The notes under the pieces are model-generated. The model saw only the letters and a program-made list of their open reading frames with translations. It had not been told where the DNA came from and ran no database searches. Positions 47,358 through 59,308 of a stretch of 64,000 bases of DNA are shown in pieces; within the stretch, counting starts at the first letter, position 1, and each line of letters starts with the position of its first letter. The DNA is taken from contig OY979731.1 in the NCBI GenBank assembly GCA_963855995.1, positions 3,789,442 to 3,853,441 on the forward strand, in the 5' to 3' direction. The stretch is from Muricea muricata. Its lineage: Eukaryota > Cnidaria > Anthozoa > Malacalcyonacea > Plexauridae. Made by a program: the position numbers and the translations under genes.

Positions 47358-47943
47358 CAGGGTGTTCAAAAAAAAGGTAATCGAACTTGGATGTGCTCTA
47401 GGGCGTTCAATATTTAACATACAGAAATAATTCTTACGTAGTTGGAAAGACCAGGCTTTTAGCTTTTAATTGCCATCGTTTTTATAAAATTTGAAGAAAA
47501 ATCAAGCAAATACAAATGCGATAAAAATTGCAGGTCGAAATCGCATTTTTTCACCGTTGGGAGTTTATTGAAAATCTGTTGAAATTTAATCCCATTAGGG
47601 AATTAAATTACAAAATTAATTGACCAATTTTAGTTTAGGTAGTAAACTTCTGGCATTTTTTTAGTCATGTTAATTGTTTCTCGTGACAGATAAATGATTA
47701 ATGCAATTTTCTTTTCTTATTCGCTGCCCTAATAATGCTCAGAGATGAAAATATGCGATTTCGACCGGCTATTTTCATTTGACTCGTATTTGCCCAATCT
47801 TTCTTCAAATTTCACAAAAATGACGACAATCAAAAGCTAAAAGCCTGGTCTTTCCACCTGCGAAAGAATGATTTCTGTAGATTGTATAATGAACGCGCTA
47901 GAGCACTGCAAAGTGCGATTACCTTTGTTTTTGATACGCACTG
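47358..47943. mobile_element. 586-bp mariner-type MITE
   Basis: Imperfect terminal inverted repeats of about 110 bases start CAGGGTGTTCAAAAAAAAGG on the left and CAGTGCGTATCAAAAACAAA on the right (complement). They share GAAAGACCAGGCTTTTAGCT, and TA stands at both ends (47356-47357, 47944-47945). Non-coding; diverged arms suggest age. Confidence 0.8.
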
Positions 47944-48685
47944 TACATTGCTAACTTTGTTTGGTAAACAATGAATCCAAAAGTATGTATAAGAAAAGTA
48001 AAACAGTTAATGAGATTGTGTAGAGCACGAAGTTTTTTCAGAAACAAACATCTTGAAATTTAACTCGGAGTAAAACTCATTGCATCAATTTATACAATCT
48101 TCGTTGCAAAAAACCAAGATGGTCACAGCCATCTTATTTCTTCACATGTGCAAAACAGACTACGCAAATTATGATAATTTTTTTTAGACGACTTTGAAAA
48201 TCTTTTGTGATATTCATAATTTTGTTTGCCTAATTTTAGCCCAAATAACCCTCTAATTCTTCAAAAAGATAAAGAACATTGCTTTGGCTGCCATAGATTA
48301 AGGATACATAGATGTGCAAGTTTCTTGTCTAGCGTGGATGGCTTGGGTACGTCGTACGCACGCTCATTTCTGGCAAGTACACATGTGAGATACTATAAAG
48401 AACTGGATATAGGGAAATGTCAAATAAACGCCGATTTTAAGAAAACTTTTCGCTAGATTGCCTTGGTTAACAGAAATACATAAAGTTGCCCTGTATATTT
48501 CAAGCAACAAATGAAGTTATGTTTTTGTCCTGGTCGCTTATGAAACGGCAGAAACCTTTTTTCTGTAGTACGTTTATATTGAAATTCGAACAAATGTACT
48601 TGGCAGAAATGCGTGTGGAAATAACGTAGTCTGTGAGACAGCGAAATCATAGGCGAAGTATCCCTAGTACATCTATGTATCCTTA
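47944..48685. other. Non-coding, nothing recognised
   Basis: Only short frames without domains or splice support. Confidence 0.45.
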
Positions 48686-49511
48686 TGCATGAGTCAAATC
48701 CAAGCGTGCCCATCCCCCCCCCCCGGGCCATCCCCGGGCATTTGCTTGTCTAGTACGTCCCAGGGGAGGGGCATTTGCGTGCGAACCTTTGCCCGGGGGT
48801 GGGGCATTTGAAATGATGATTATATTATTTTAGAACAAATAATAATACAAAACAACATAATCAAACCAGTTTCAAGCAATATCAAAATATATGTTAATAT
48901 GTTATCATTGTTATGATATAAAAGAAGGTTCCAAATAATGTCCCTATTTATTGTTTGTAGTACTGGTAATTAGACTGTATTGAATATTGTATTGAATATT
49001 AAAATAACACGCTAGACTGTATTCAAACCCTAAATCCAAATTGTTTTTGAAATATGCGTAATATAAATTCTGTTTAGTAATAAATTCCTTGTATGTTGGC
49101 ATAGTGATTTTCAAATTAAAATATAGTTTTGTGGAAACACCACGCAAGTTTATTATTATCATGTAATAAACTTACGTGGTGTTTCCACAAAATTATATTT
49201 TAATGATTCTGTTTATTTTATGCTTTGTACAAATCATATATATTAATTCAATAGTCGTATATATGATTTATATGAAACATAAAATGAACAGAACTATTAC
49301 GCCTATTTCAAAAACAATTTGGATTTACGGTTTCAGATTTCAGGTGTCCCCGAGGAGGGGAATTTGCCGACAACTTTTTGCCCCACTGCAGGGCATTTTC
49401 ACATGTATTTTATCCCCGCCCCCGTGGATTAACCATGTATTTTAAAAATTTGTCAAAAGCCCGGGGGTTGGCCCGGGGAGGGGATGGGCACGCTTGGATT
49501 TGACTCATGCA
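48686..49511. mobile_element. ~826-bp element with nested inverted repeats
   Basis: Outer ends TGCATGAGTCAAATCCAAGC and its complement are nearly perfect over about 33 bases, next to C-rich/G-rich stretches. Inside, AAATCCAAATTGTTTTTGAA near 49033 pairs with TTCAAAAACAATTTGGATTT near 49308. A central hairpin at about 49122-49204 has 35-bp arms (TTTTGTGGAAACACCACG). Non-coding. Confidence 0.7.
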
Positions 49512-51930
49512 TTAATCTATGCCACTACTGAAGTGTCTCAATAGTGAAAAAGTTTGTAGGGATTTCTTGCATGTTTAATTTATCCAGTTTTTAATAATCA
49601 AAATCATCATAATGACTTTCAATGGAACCAAACACTCGTTTTCTTTTATTAAATTGTAGTTTCAATGTTAAAAGATACTGACGAAAAGTCGAAATGTACG
49701 AGATCGGACAGATGAATTCAGCAGTTTTAATGTTAAAAGAAACAAAAAAGTCGAAATATACAAGATAGCAAGGATGAAATCAATTGAACATGATATCTTA
49801 CATTGAAAAGTGAAATCTATTTGAGCAAAATTCTTAACCAAATGAATGTAGTCAAATTATCATTGTCAGGTTAAAAACAAATCTCTTTGAAGCATAAATT
49901 TATCTTTACTTACTTGTTGAAAAGACCATGTTTAAATGCCATGTAAACCTGTTTTCTTATATTATTATCGCTTAACTACATTTACAAAGTGGAACTATTT
50001 GAATAGTAAGCTTGAACTGGAGCAAATGGAATGCTTACATAAAAACAAACTCACCACAACCAGACAATATGAAAATTTCACAGAAATATGTTTTAAAGGT
50101 TAACAGAAATATCTTGTAATCACAAGACCATTTTACTTGTTAATATGAAAGATCTGACATTCAAGAAAATACATGTCTTTCATGCTATGAACATGAAATC
50201 TATAAAATCTGAAATTGGCAAATACCTGCGCAATCCAAATTCTTGAAATTGATTTATATTGTTTTAGTCTGTATCATATGGAGAAGTGGGCAGTTGGGCA
50301 ACAATGCAAAACATTTGAAATAAAAATCATACACTTCCATGATTCTTGCTTATCTCTGCAAACCTGGGATCACAGTTAACTCAAGATTTGATGAAATGCT
50401 GTGTCTGCCATGTAATAGAACTCCCCCCCCCCCCCCCCCCGCCTTCCCCACCCAATGAAATAGTGCTGCATTTGTGCTTAAATTCCCATATTCACAAAGG
50501 CTTTTCATGTCATGATGCAAAGCATAGCCTAACAATTTGCCTAGTTGTGGTTTTCCTTTCTCGAACTTTTACCCATCTGCACTACTCTCAAGATAAAGTA
50601 TGTTTAACTGCTTCAGTTCAATTGAATTCCAAACAAGTTCCACTTTGCAATAAAGCAACAAATTCTTGACCTCAAGCTGTTCTTCTTAAAAGAGGAAAGT
50701 TCGGTTACAAAATCACAAAGTCTGTTTTAAAGATAAAGTAATATAAAACAATACAAAGTATCTTCTAACTTTTAGGGTTTTTGTACTGCAAAGGATTCCC
50801 AAATTGTGCCAAACATCTGACAACATCTAGAACTGTTGTGATTTTCAAATAAACTTTCCAAAATTAAAATCAACACTCAAAGTCAACATAAACAAAAGAT
50901 TGAAATGGCAAGTCTGGAAAAAAATAATTTTTTAAAATGTTTTATCATGAAATTGATGAAAAATTAAAATGACTGGTTTTATGTTCTAGCAGAGATATAT
51001 TTTCTGTGGCCAAGTCAGTTGAAAAAATGAGCAGGAAAATTAATGAAATTTTGGTATGGTATAAATGTTTTGTTTTCGACAACACCATCTCAATCTCCTT
51101 TATAAACACACAAAAGTAGTACATTATATACAAAGTCAAATAATGATAAACTCATTGTTGAAAAATATGAAACAAATTTTGAAGCAAAATATTTTAATAA
51201 GTAAAAATAAATTTGTCAAATTTTTCATTATGCCTTCTGCAAAATTTCCTTTGGGGTGAAGAGCAATTTTTCATACATGAATTTCAATTTGATTTTTGAT
51301 TTGATTGCATTTTTTTAATGTTCAAAGACAGCAGAAACTGAAATTGGATTTATGTAACATTCTTAATAGCAACTGATGTTTTGTCTGCATGACATTAACA
51401 TTTGAAAACATAATAATTGTGACAGCAGGCACAATCCTTTTTACAGGAAACCACTGATGACAATTAATTCATGTTGTAAGTAAACAAGTAAAAACAAGAG
51501 TAAACCGAGACATTCAAGTAGGCCGCTGGTCCAGCACTTGATAGTTCAAACTTTTTAATGCCTTTTGCACGTGTTTTCATATTAAGTACTAGACCAAACA
51601 GAAATATGATTGCACGAGCTGATTTTAATAAACAAACAATATTTTAATGTTCTTAAAACACAGTTCATCATTATTTGACTTTAATTTTCTGAGATTAAAA
51701 TGCTTCAAACACAAAAAGTTTCCATGATAAGTGGTTGCAAAAAATAATGATCAAATTGGGTGGTACGAGACTGCCATTTCCAAATTATATTGTCCCATTT
51801 GTCATAAAATGAGGAAATGTCTTTCCTCTTTTTTCAAAATATAAACATAGCCACTTATTCTGGAAAATTCTATATAATATTCAAAGCATTTCAATTTGAA
51901 ATAAGACATGAAAATACCAAGACCTGTGCA
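49512..51930. other. Non-coding, AT-rich
   Basis: No gene is recognised. A run of 18 C bases lies near 50424-50441. The left part may be 3' flank of the minus-strand gene at 51931. Confidence 0.45.
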
Positions 51931-53212
51931 CTATTCATCATCAGTGTTCACTCGAGGACCAGCCAGATAAACATTCATTGATCTTTCAATGGCATCATAG
52001 ATCTAAAAAATGCCTGAATTAGAGTAGTGGGTACATACATTACTAAACTCCCCCCCTCCCCAGGGCAAGGTCACCTCAACATACAGAGGTTCAACTTCTC
52101 ATTAATTAAGCATACCCCCTGCTTATCCAGTGTGCTAAAGAGAGACCTTCCCCCCTCTGAAACTAATCAATATTGCTACTAAATTATTAATTCTATTGCT
52201 AGCAAATATTAATACTAAATCTAAATTTTCAGGGGGAGAAGGTCTCTTTTTAGCACACTGGCTAAGCTATGAGAACAAAGAGTAGAGACTACAAAGAGAG
52301 GCAGGTCCAGTTAAAAAAGCATAAGGTGCTTGCATGGGCACCATGTTCCTAGCCAGTGCCCTAAACAGAAGCATCCCCCCCCCGGTATTAGTAGCCATTT
52401 TTAAAACTTCGGGGGGTGAATGCTTCTGTTTAGGGCAGTGGCTGGGAACATGGCGCCCATGACGAATCATCACGCAAGCACCTTATGCTGTTTTGACTGA
52501 AACTGTTCCTCTTTGTAGTCTCTACTCTTTGATGAGGAGTTGAACCCCTGTATCCTCTGTGACAATACATACCAACAACTGTTTTCCAATATCACCTAAT
52601 CCAAGCAGTAAACTTTCCTTGTGGGAGAAAGCTGGAGTACCCAGAGAAAGATCACAACTTAGAGCGGAGCAATGGCTTTACCTTTAGTTGATTCAGGTAG
52701 GAAAAAATTAGGGACTTTTTCGTAATACGAGGTTAAACGAATGGAGTGGAAAATAATTGCGCTTATTTAGCAACTTTACAGCTGAAACTACACAATTTTC
52801 ACTGGAGTTTCTATGCATTATCCTGGTTAGTTTCCTTACTAACAAATATGAAAACTAGGAGGGGTTTCGTCTCAACTGCAGCTTAAAACTTCGGTAATCG
52901 ATCATTTACCGAAGACCAAGTGTGGTTTTCACACGTGCAAAATACGTATTTTGTATGCCGAAATATTTCGCTAAATTCATACTGATTGTCCACACAATTC
53001 ATCTATGTCATACAACTAGATATTCTTCTACAACTGCTGATAGAAAAGAAAGCATATTACCTTGAAATAAAGGCAGGATTGCTTTGAATATCTTGAAGAT
53101 TTTCTGCACACCACTCTTCGAAAAAATTTAGAAACGGAACTTCGGAACGACACTTTCCGACTACCGACGAAAAAATACGACAAGCAAGCCGTGTGCGAAC
53201 CATGAATCTCAT
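51931..53212 (-). CDS. Three-exon gene, small probably mitochondrial protein
   Basis: Exon 1 (53061-53212) starts MRFMVRTRLACRIFSSVVGK, a basic, Ser-containing, acid-free N-terminus typical of a mitochondrial presequence. It continues SEVPFLNFFEEWCAENLQDI and QSNPAFIS to a donor AG|GTAATA (phase 2). Exon 3 (51931-52002), after TTTTTTAG|, reads IYDAIERSMNVYLAGPRVNT, then DDE and TAG. A middle exon at 52573-52657 (acceptor CTCTAAG|, donor |GTATGT) links them in phase and reads LLLGLGDIGKQLL at its end. The total is about 102 residues. Part of the middle exon overlaps a dispersed-repeat phrase, so it is the least certain. The acidic C-terminus and helical middle suggest a soluble assembly or matrix factor. 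No in-frame ATG lies further upstream (TGA). Family not recognised. Confidence 0.5.
52081..52553. repeat. Nested palindromic repeats in intron 2
   Basis: An outer inverted repeat (ATACAGAGGTTCAACTTCTC and its near complement, 52533-52553) encloses two others. These are 52127-52261 (CCAGTGTGCTAAAGAGAGAC inverted) and 52353-52441 (CCAGTGCCCTAAACAGAAGC inverted). A GAGTAGAGACTACAAAGAG pair links 52280 and 52530. The two inner elements share CCAGTG-CTAAA termini and look like related MITEs, one inserted into an arm of the larger palindrome. Confidence 0.8.
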
Positions 53213-53356
53213 GCATGGTCACTCAAAGAGCTGAAAGAGAAAATGAGAAAGGGGGACGGGAGGGGCTGGAGGTATGGGTATGGTGGTGAAAGGAATAATA
53301 AGCTGTAGGAAGGGTTAAAAAATAATTAACTAATGTTGCCATTTAGATAATATTTG

Positions 53357-53480
53357 TAGGATAATGGGCGGGGGGAAAGGGGTTAGGGTTAGGGTTAGGG
53401 GGGGGGGTAGTAGGGAAAAACATATAGCGATGGGGGCTACGTCCCTACCTCTATCTCCTTATATCCCCTATTATCCTACC
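53357..53480. repeat. Inverted repeat with interstitial TTAGGG units
   Basis: GTAGGATAATGGG and its imperfect complement CCCTATTATCCTAC bracket GGTTAGGGTTAGGGTTAGGG (53381-53400) and a G run. TTAGGG is the metazoan telomere unit; other short tracts occur at 4622, 29750 and 59357. Confidence 0.7.
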
Positions 53481-55140
53481 AATACCACTTGAAGCCTCTG
53501 CGGAGGAGAATGACCAATGAGCTATGCAATGTACTCGGTAATGCAGACAAGGGCACAGAAAGATCTTGGACTACGAACATTGTCTTAATTATTAATGAAG
53601 ATTGAACAGACAAATACTTCAACTAATGAGAAGGAGCCTTTTCAAACAACTTCACAAAGAAATCTAACCACTTCACAGCCCTTGCAAAGTTTGACAAAGA
53701 TTAACGAGAAGAGTACGTACTAATGATTAATTACTACAAAACTGAGAAAGTTTAATAAGGCTTGCATTGAATAATGCTTCAGCAATTTAAACTTGAAATA
53801 ATTAGGTCCTGTCCAGGGCACATTTCGATTTTCTTACACTGAACCTAAGGGCAACACTTAGCCTTAATTTACTTTTTCAACAAAACAGTGAAGTAGACTA
53901 AAGGCCAAGCGCTTAGGTTTTTCATCAAAAATTGCTCGCGCAGTGAAGGCTAACTCACCTCTTAGGTATTATGGGTGAAAAAATTCTCAAATAAGTCAAG
54001 TTGTTCTGCCACGGCACTGAACTACAGCATACAATTGCAAGTACAATTGTAGGCTATTATTTTCTATTTCAGTTTAGTTTCTTCTAAGTTCATTCACGCT
54101 TAAAATATTTCTTATACGTCATTATGGGATTGATAATCGATTTCAAATAAGACGAATGTAATAAAACATGTAAATGAATGTAGCTCGAAGACTTGAACGT
54201 ACTTCGAAATATTTTTCTTATATGTATATACATACACGTTGTTCTTCTTGACAATCAGGGTGTTGACATCATGTTCTTGTTCCATTTTTGTAGGGCTGTG
54301 ATATGTCGATTTAAAATTGACCACGAGATATCTATTTCATCGACTCACGACAATATCATAAATATTCCTTGTTCGCTGCGCTCACTCGTTGCATTTATGA
54401 CATCGTCCCTCAAGCGATAAAACTGATATCGCCTTGCCCCTCGTATGATAACCCATACATATCCATCGTCCACTTCGCGCATACACTGACCTATGTTAGA
54501 GTTATATTGCCCGTTGTTGGTGTAAATAAGACGCTATTTTTCCTAATACGAGTTACCAGGTTTACCTCATAAAAATCCTTAAAAAAATTCGATAATAATT
54601 CATCATAAAACGCAAATGAAATCATAGTCGTGAAGGAGTCTTTATATGTGATAATGCACGCCAGGATTTCCACAAAACTTCTGCCTCAAATTTCTCGGCT
54701 TTATCTACATCAAAAATTCCTTCGCCCATAAATGTGGAAGAAATTCAGGCTTTTCGTGCCCGTATACTGTCTTCTTCATATATTGTCTACTGAATATAAA
54801 TTTGAATTGTTTATTTATTGCATGTGATTTGTATGCCTCTACCAGATGACCTTTGATAATTCAGTACACATGATAGGATGTTAGTTGTAGGTCTTATTCT
54901 ATGTATAGACTAGCTATTTAAAGAAAATAGACGCATTACAGTAGGTGCGAACTCTTGACTACAACGGAATACTATTTTTGATCTAGTAGATTACGAGCTC
55001 TTGTTAAAAACTCGTGACCTATCCGCCCAGTTGGTTCGTTTAGGCAACGACGTAGGAGGTGATTGATTTTAAAAAAATCAGAGGAACCACCAAAAACCAG
55101 TGAAAATTATGCAAAAAAATTTCTTTCCTAGAGAGAAAAC
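53481..55140. other. Non-coding, upstream of the SDR pseudogene
   Basis: No gene recognised. Around 54290-54480 a GTTCGCTGCGCTCACTCGTT phrase also seen in the palindrome at 2951 marks a dispersed repeat. Confidence 0.45.
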
Positions 55141-55150
55141 CTATAAATAC
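55141..55150 (+). promoter_or_regulatory. TATA box of the SDR pseudogene
   Basis: CTATAAATAC, a good TATA match, lies about 165 bases before the ATG at 55307. A start site near 55170 would give a 5' leader of about 135 bases. Confidence 0.45.
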
Positions 55151-55306
55151 GGCTCTTGTCAGTGAAATAGGACATGTTGAGCTTGGTATTTGCTTGGAAA
55201 GTAACGAAATAGAATCATCGAGTTAGAATTATCATGTGTTCAGTAGGAATAGTATTTAAAATCGTGCAATATCTTGTGGTATGTATTGAAAAGTTCCGTG
55301 AGTGAA

Positions 55307-56226
55307 ATGCATCTAACACACATCGAAAACGAAAGCACGAAAAGATTGCACGGTAAGACAGTAATTGTTACTGGAGCAAATTTGGGTATTGGCAAAGAAA
55401 CTGTTTTAGATTTAGCAGGAAGAGGAGCCCTTGTCATCATGGCTTGTCGTAATCTTAAAGAAGCCGGTAAAGCAATGAAGGAAATCGTGGAAAAAACAGG
55501 GAACAAAAACATCGTTGTGAAACATTTAGATCTTTCCTATTTAAAATCTGTCCAGTCTTTCGCCGAAGATATCAAATCCAACGAAAGTAGACTGGATATT
55601 TTAATCAAAAACGCTGGGGTTTTTAATCTTCCAAAATTGACCAAAACCGAAGACAGCTTCGAAACGACAAAGGTGGCCAACCATCTGGGTCATTTCCTGC
55701 TGACAAATCTTCTTCTTGATCTCTTAAAGAAATCGGCACTATCTCGAATTGTCGTCGGGTCGTCCAGGCGTCATCGTGAGTGGTCCAACGGTCCAACTAC
55801 CGGCTTAAATTTTGAGAACATGAACGGCGAAATATTCTTCGACGGCAACGCGGCGCTTACGGGCAGAGTAAACTCGCAAGTATTTTGTCATTACTAGAGA
55901 GTTGGCAAAGCGTTTGAAAGGCAGAGGAGTGACTGCGAATTCACTTCATCCTGGTGTGATTGCAACAGATATCATACGACATTTCCCAACAGGGCAGAAA
56001 CTGATCCCCAGCGCAAAGTTGAGATGTAACGGAAGGTCGGTCAAAGAAGGTGCTCAAACCGCTCAGATTTACGTCGCAGTGTCCGAAGAATATAGAAGGA
56101 AGGACTGGCTTGTATTTCGCCGACTGCAAAGAAAAAGAAGCTTCGAAATATGCACAAGACGATGTCACAGCTAAGAAATTGTGGAAGATCAGTGCCAAGC
56201 TTGTGAAGATAAACGCTAGCATGTAA
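55307..56226 (+). pseudogene. Short-chain dehydrogenase/reductase pseudogene (retinol-dehydrogenase-like)
   Basis: The family reduces or oxidises retinoids and other lipids with NAD(P). The coding remnant covers a full-length protein of about 306 residues in one exon. It has the nucleotide site TGANLGIG, a DL at the end of the fourth strand, NHLGHFLLTNLLL, TANSLHPGVIATDI and a C-terminal KEKEASKYAQDDVTAKKLW segment. Three frameshifts break it: a missing base near 55870, another near 55887, and an extra base near 56100. The NNAG motif reads KNAG, and the catalytic YxxxK Tyr is Leu (codons near 55856). The first stop is at 55895-55897. Lack of introns could mean a retrocopy, but no poly-A tail was seen. 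Upstream Met options are absent; the ATG is followed by HLTHIENES. Confidence 0.85.
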
Positions 56227-56524
56227 TGAAAACATTGCAAGATACATGTAGTAAATTAAAAGTTCTTAATTCCTTCAGCTAGGCTCCGAAACTCAGAATT
56301 CCGCAGAATTCGATTGTTTTCTGTTGCAAGAATTTTACAAAAGCTATCGATTGTAAAAACGTCTTGTTTCCTAGGCGAGAATTTAGATTCAATATCTTCC
56401 CTTTTTGTCAATTTTTGTCAAGTATAACAAAAACTTATCATTATGTTCCTTAATGAACAAAATGTTCTGATAACTATGTTGCAATATCAGTAACAAGAGT
56501 GCAATGTTGTTTTACCAGATTTAA

Positions 56525-56530
56525 AATAAA
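56525..56530 (+). terminator. AATAAA polyadenylation signal after the SDR pseudogene
   Basis: AATAAA about 300 bases past the ancestral stop codon. Plausible but not specific in AT-rich DNA. Confidence 0.3.
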
Positions 56531-57229
56531 TTGAACACTGTTCTTACCTACGTTTATTCAGTTGTGTATTATTTGTCCTGTAGAATCCTCCGGCATCAAC
56601 TGGATCTTTGTAGATGCGAATTTAATGAGCGGGATTCACTGATGGATTTATAATCACAATGTCAATATCTAAGTAACATTCACCAAGCAAGGTCAAACGT
56701 GCAACAACTGTATCAGAGTAAAATAAGTGAATTCGTGACAAGTTTCTGTCCGACTTTTATCGATTGTGCGAATAATTAGCGACAGTAACTGCTAGTAACA
56801 AAGAGCCTCTTTCATGTCTGACTATATCAGTATTGAAGCGCCGGTTCATAAATGAACTATGCTCAGTCCAAAAATTATGATAGTATTTGTTTTATAAGTG
56901 CTATTGAAAAATTCGGAAACACGTTCGAAGGCAAACTAAAGCAACTATAATTTTAAATGCCATACTCTTTTTCATAAATTATTTTTGCTGAAGCCAGAAC
57001 TGCTGTAGCCAGAGCATTAAGGTGTCGACATTGTTGCCTCCAAACTGTAGTCCTCGACTAAATCACTCACTAGATAGTTTTAAATGCATTTATTAAACTG
57101 TAGAAAACACTAGCGCACGGGCTTCACCTCACAATCTCACTATAATCTATCTCTCCTTACACACTGATCTCTCATCCTTATATACAGAGCCGTGTCGAGG
57201 CTCCTACGTCATATATGGCTATATTAATG
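56531..57229. other. Non-coding, nothing recognised
   Basis: No supported exon or repeat. Confidence 0.45.
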
Positions 57230-57304
57230 GCGAGGTCAGTGTGTGTGAATAAAGTTACACTGCTTCTACTACTACTTTTGACACGAGCTTTCGGCTATCA
57301 TACT
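57230..57304 (-). repeat. Dispersed repeat, second copy of 29636-29710
   Basis: GAGGTCAGTGTGTGTGAATA and CTACTACTTTTGACACGAGC match the earlier copy. In the minus sense it reads TATGATAGCCGAAAGCTCGT, reminiscent of retroelement ends that carry ribozyme remnants. Confidence 0.65.
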
Positions 57305-57305
57305 T

Positions 57306-57425
57306 TAGTATAAATTTCCAGGTGACCATTGATTTTTCTGCGTTCTGATTGGTCAACGATTGGTGAATTTTAATTTTATAATGTTTAATTGATCATCATT
57401 GGTAAACACCTGGAAATTTATACTA
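57306..57425. mobile_element. 120-bp MITE-like inverted repeat
   Basis: Exact inverted ends TAGTATAAATTTCCAGGTG (57306-57324) and its complement (57407-57425). The inner arms are weaker (GATTGGTCAACGATTGG). It directly follows the dispersed repeat. Confidence 0.75.
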
Positions 57426-57439
57426 GAGCAATTAGTCGT

Positions 57440-57500
57440 CTCAGGCTGGGTGATTACTAGCCTGTTCACAGACCTAACTCTAAAACAGTAAGGTCTGTTA
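57440..57500. repeat. Dispersed phrase shared with 63270-63330
   Basis: GGTGATTAC-AGC, TTCACAGACCTAA and AGGTCTGT occur in both places in rearranged order, each time as part of a small inverted repeat around ACAGACCT/AGGTCTGT. Confidence 0.5.
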
Positions 57501-57716
57501 AGGCCAGTGAACTCCATATATAGTCTCTGGAACGATAACATTCAGTCATCCAAGCAGAAAAAAAATGAAGCCTCAACACCAGTCTTTGACTCGGATTGGA
57601 CGTCAGTCTCAGTCCCACAAACGTCAGAGTTTACGCGGATTGGACGTCAGTTTCAGACCCTTTCTGCAAACTGTTACACGGCCGATATAAATTCAAACGC
57701 AATCACGAAAAGCATC

Positions 57717-57786
57717 GCAAACTCAATGCAATACATAGCAGGAGAAAAAACTGTTTTACTCCTAAAATTTACTGCATTGAGTTTGC
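57717..57786. repeat. Hairpin with GCAAACTCAATGCA arms
   Basis: GCAAACTCAATGCA and TGCATTGAGTTTGC are exact inverted ends (with CAGGAG/CTCC inside). Just upstream CGGATTGGACGTCAGT is repeated twice (57592, 57638). The 144-codon frame crossing this region (57507-57941) is not called, because it spans these repeats and has no domain. Confidence 0.6.
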
Positions 57787-58517
57787 TGCAAAACAATCAA
57801 ATTAAAAAAGCAATAGCAATATTTGTTATGTGGCAATATAAAAAAATGCGGCACAGTACGGAAGAAAAATGGTTTCGAAAAAATCTCGTCCAAGTATGTA
57901 ACTTTTTTAAATCGTTAGCGTTGTATTTCACCAGCTTGTAAAAGCTCTATAGGTTTTTGTGGAATACAAATCGAGCCATACAATCAAGTAAATCAACCAA
58001 TAAGGCTGTGTTTACAACGTTTTACAATTTTTAAATATTTTACTACATCAAAAGTAAGCTATTTTTCAGATATACCTCGAGATATACAATTCACAATTAT
58101 TTTATACCACATTCGTACAGTATATCTTAATACATTGGGATGATACATGGATGTTCATTTCCACATTAATGGATTTAAACCGTAGTGATTTTCGTGGCTG
58201 GGTGTCAAAACGTAAACTAGTTGTTACTAATGCTGAAGCATGTTTTAAATAATCTCTTCATGTGTACAAGTGAAAATAGGTATTAGGTTTCTACGTGAGA
58301 TATTCTTGTTCAAATAAAGCTCTCAAGACCTAATACAAGGTTTTGAAAAAGAAAGTAAAGTAGCTAACAAGACAAACTTGATAGCACAGAAAAACAAATA
58401 ACATAGAATACATTTGAAGAGAAATTTTTTCTGTGTGGGACTGTAATTGCTCCTAGTAGCTAACAATTGGTATGCAGTGGAGCCATGAGAGGCAAAGTAT
58501 TAATGTATGCAGAGATA
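57787..58517. other. Non-coding, nothing recognised
   Basis: No supported exon or repeat. Confidence 0.45.
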
Positions 58518-58667
58518 GCAGAAGATTGACAAGCATGGGGGAGGGGTGTAATGTTCATGTGCTTTCATATTTTTGTATTCACCAACCATAATTTTTTTTC
58601 AAAAAGATAAGTAATACAGAAGACAAACATATGAATATCACCCCCTCCCTACTTATCAATCTTCTGC
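58518..58667. repeat. Inverted repeat, 150 bp
   Basis: GCAGAAGATTGACAAGCATG with GGGGAGGGGTG at the left is mirrored by CACCCCCTCCCTACTTATCA and ATCTTCTGC at the right, with mismatches. Confidence 0.7.
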
Positions 58668-59233
58668 AGTCACTAATGCACTAAAACTATGCAGTGAAAT
58701 AAACAGTTGGTTGCAACACAACTCAGCTTAACTGTACAAAAAATATGTTATTTTAGGAAAATGAAATGAAATGGCACCACATGGGATGCAGATCATGGGG
58801 GAATAATGTCCTTGTACTTAATTTGAGATTGAATAGCAGTAAATTATAATCAGTGCTACCCAATGGATTTGAATTTGATTGTATTTCCTGGTTTCTGACA
58901 AACTGAACAGTGCAATTCTCAATGTTTTTATTGGATTTCTTCAAGCTCCTCCTAGGGAACTCTGCCACTGGCCCCTTCAATCCACTGCTCTGCCATCTCT
59001 ACCCATTTAATATGGTATATGACATTTCTAGAAATGTACAAGAATTAGAACTAACTCTACTCTATAGTCCAATGGCTCTTAGCCCCACTTAGCTCTACAG
59101 TCAGTGAATGGTTCTTTAGTAAGTATACTAGAAAGCCAATTTTCACAACATATAGCAACTACAATGTATAAAAATAAAAACTGGAATTCTGTTTTAAATT
59201 TGTTGAATTTAAGCTAATATAGAATACTGGGAT
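58668..59233. other. Non-coding, nothing recognised
   Basis: A 75-codon minus frame (58753-58980) has no ATG start, acceptor or domain and is not called. Confidence 0.45.
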
Positions 59234-59308
59234 ACCTGCGTTAGCTCACAAGGTTATATGCACGCCTTCTACGACGTACTACGTGGGTTCGATTCTGCTT
59301 TTGGACAC
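59234..59308 (+). repeat. tRNA-derived SINE head
   Basis: GCGTTAGCTCACAAGG (A-box region) and GGGTTCGATTC (B box) are about 35 bases apart on the plus strand. The tRNA stems are imperfect. TTAGGGTTAGGG follows at about 59357. Confidence 0.55.

Noticed and set aside
53381-53400. Chromosome-end telomere
   Set aside because: Only about three TTAGGG units, internal to unique sequence and inside a small inverted repeat.
57507-57941. 144-codon plus-strand frame
   Set aside because: Crosses a small tandem repeat and a hairpin; no recognisable domain or start context.
58753-58980. Minus-strand frame as second exon of the gene starting at 62885
   Set aside because: No acceptor in the needed phase and no codon or motif support.
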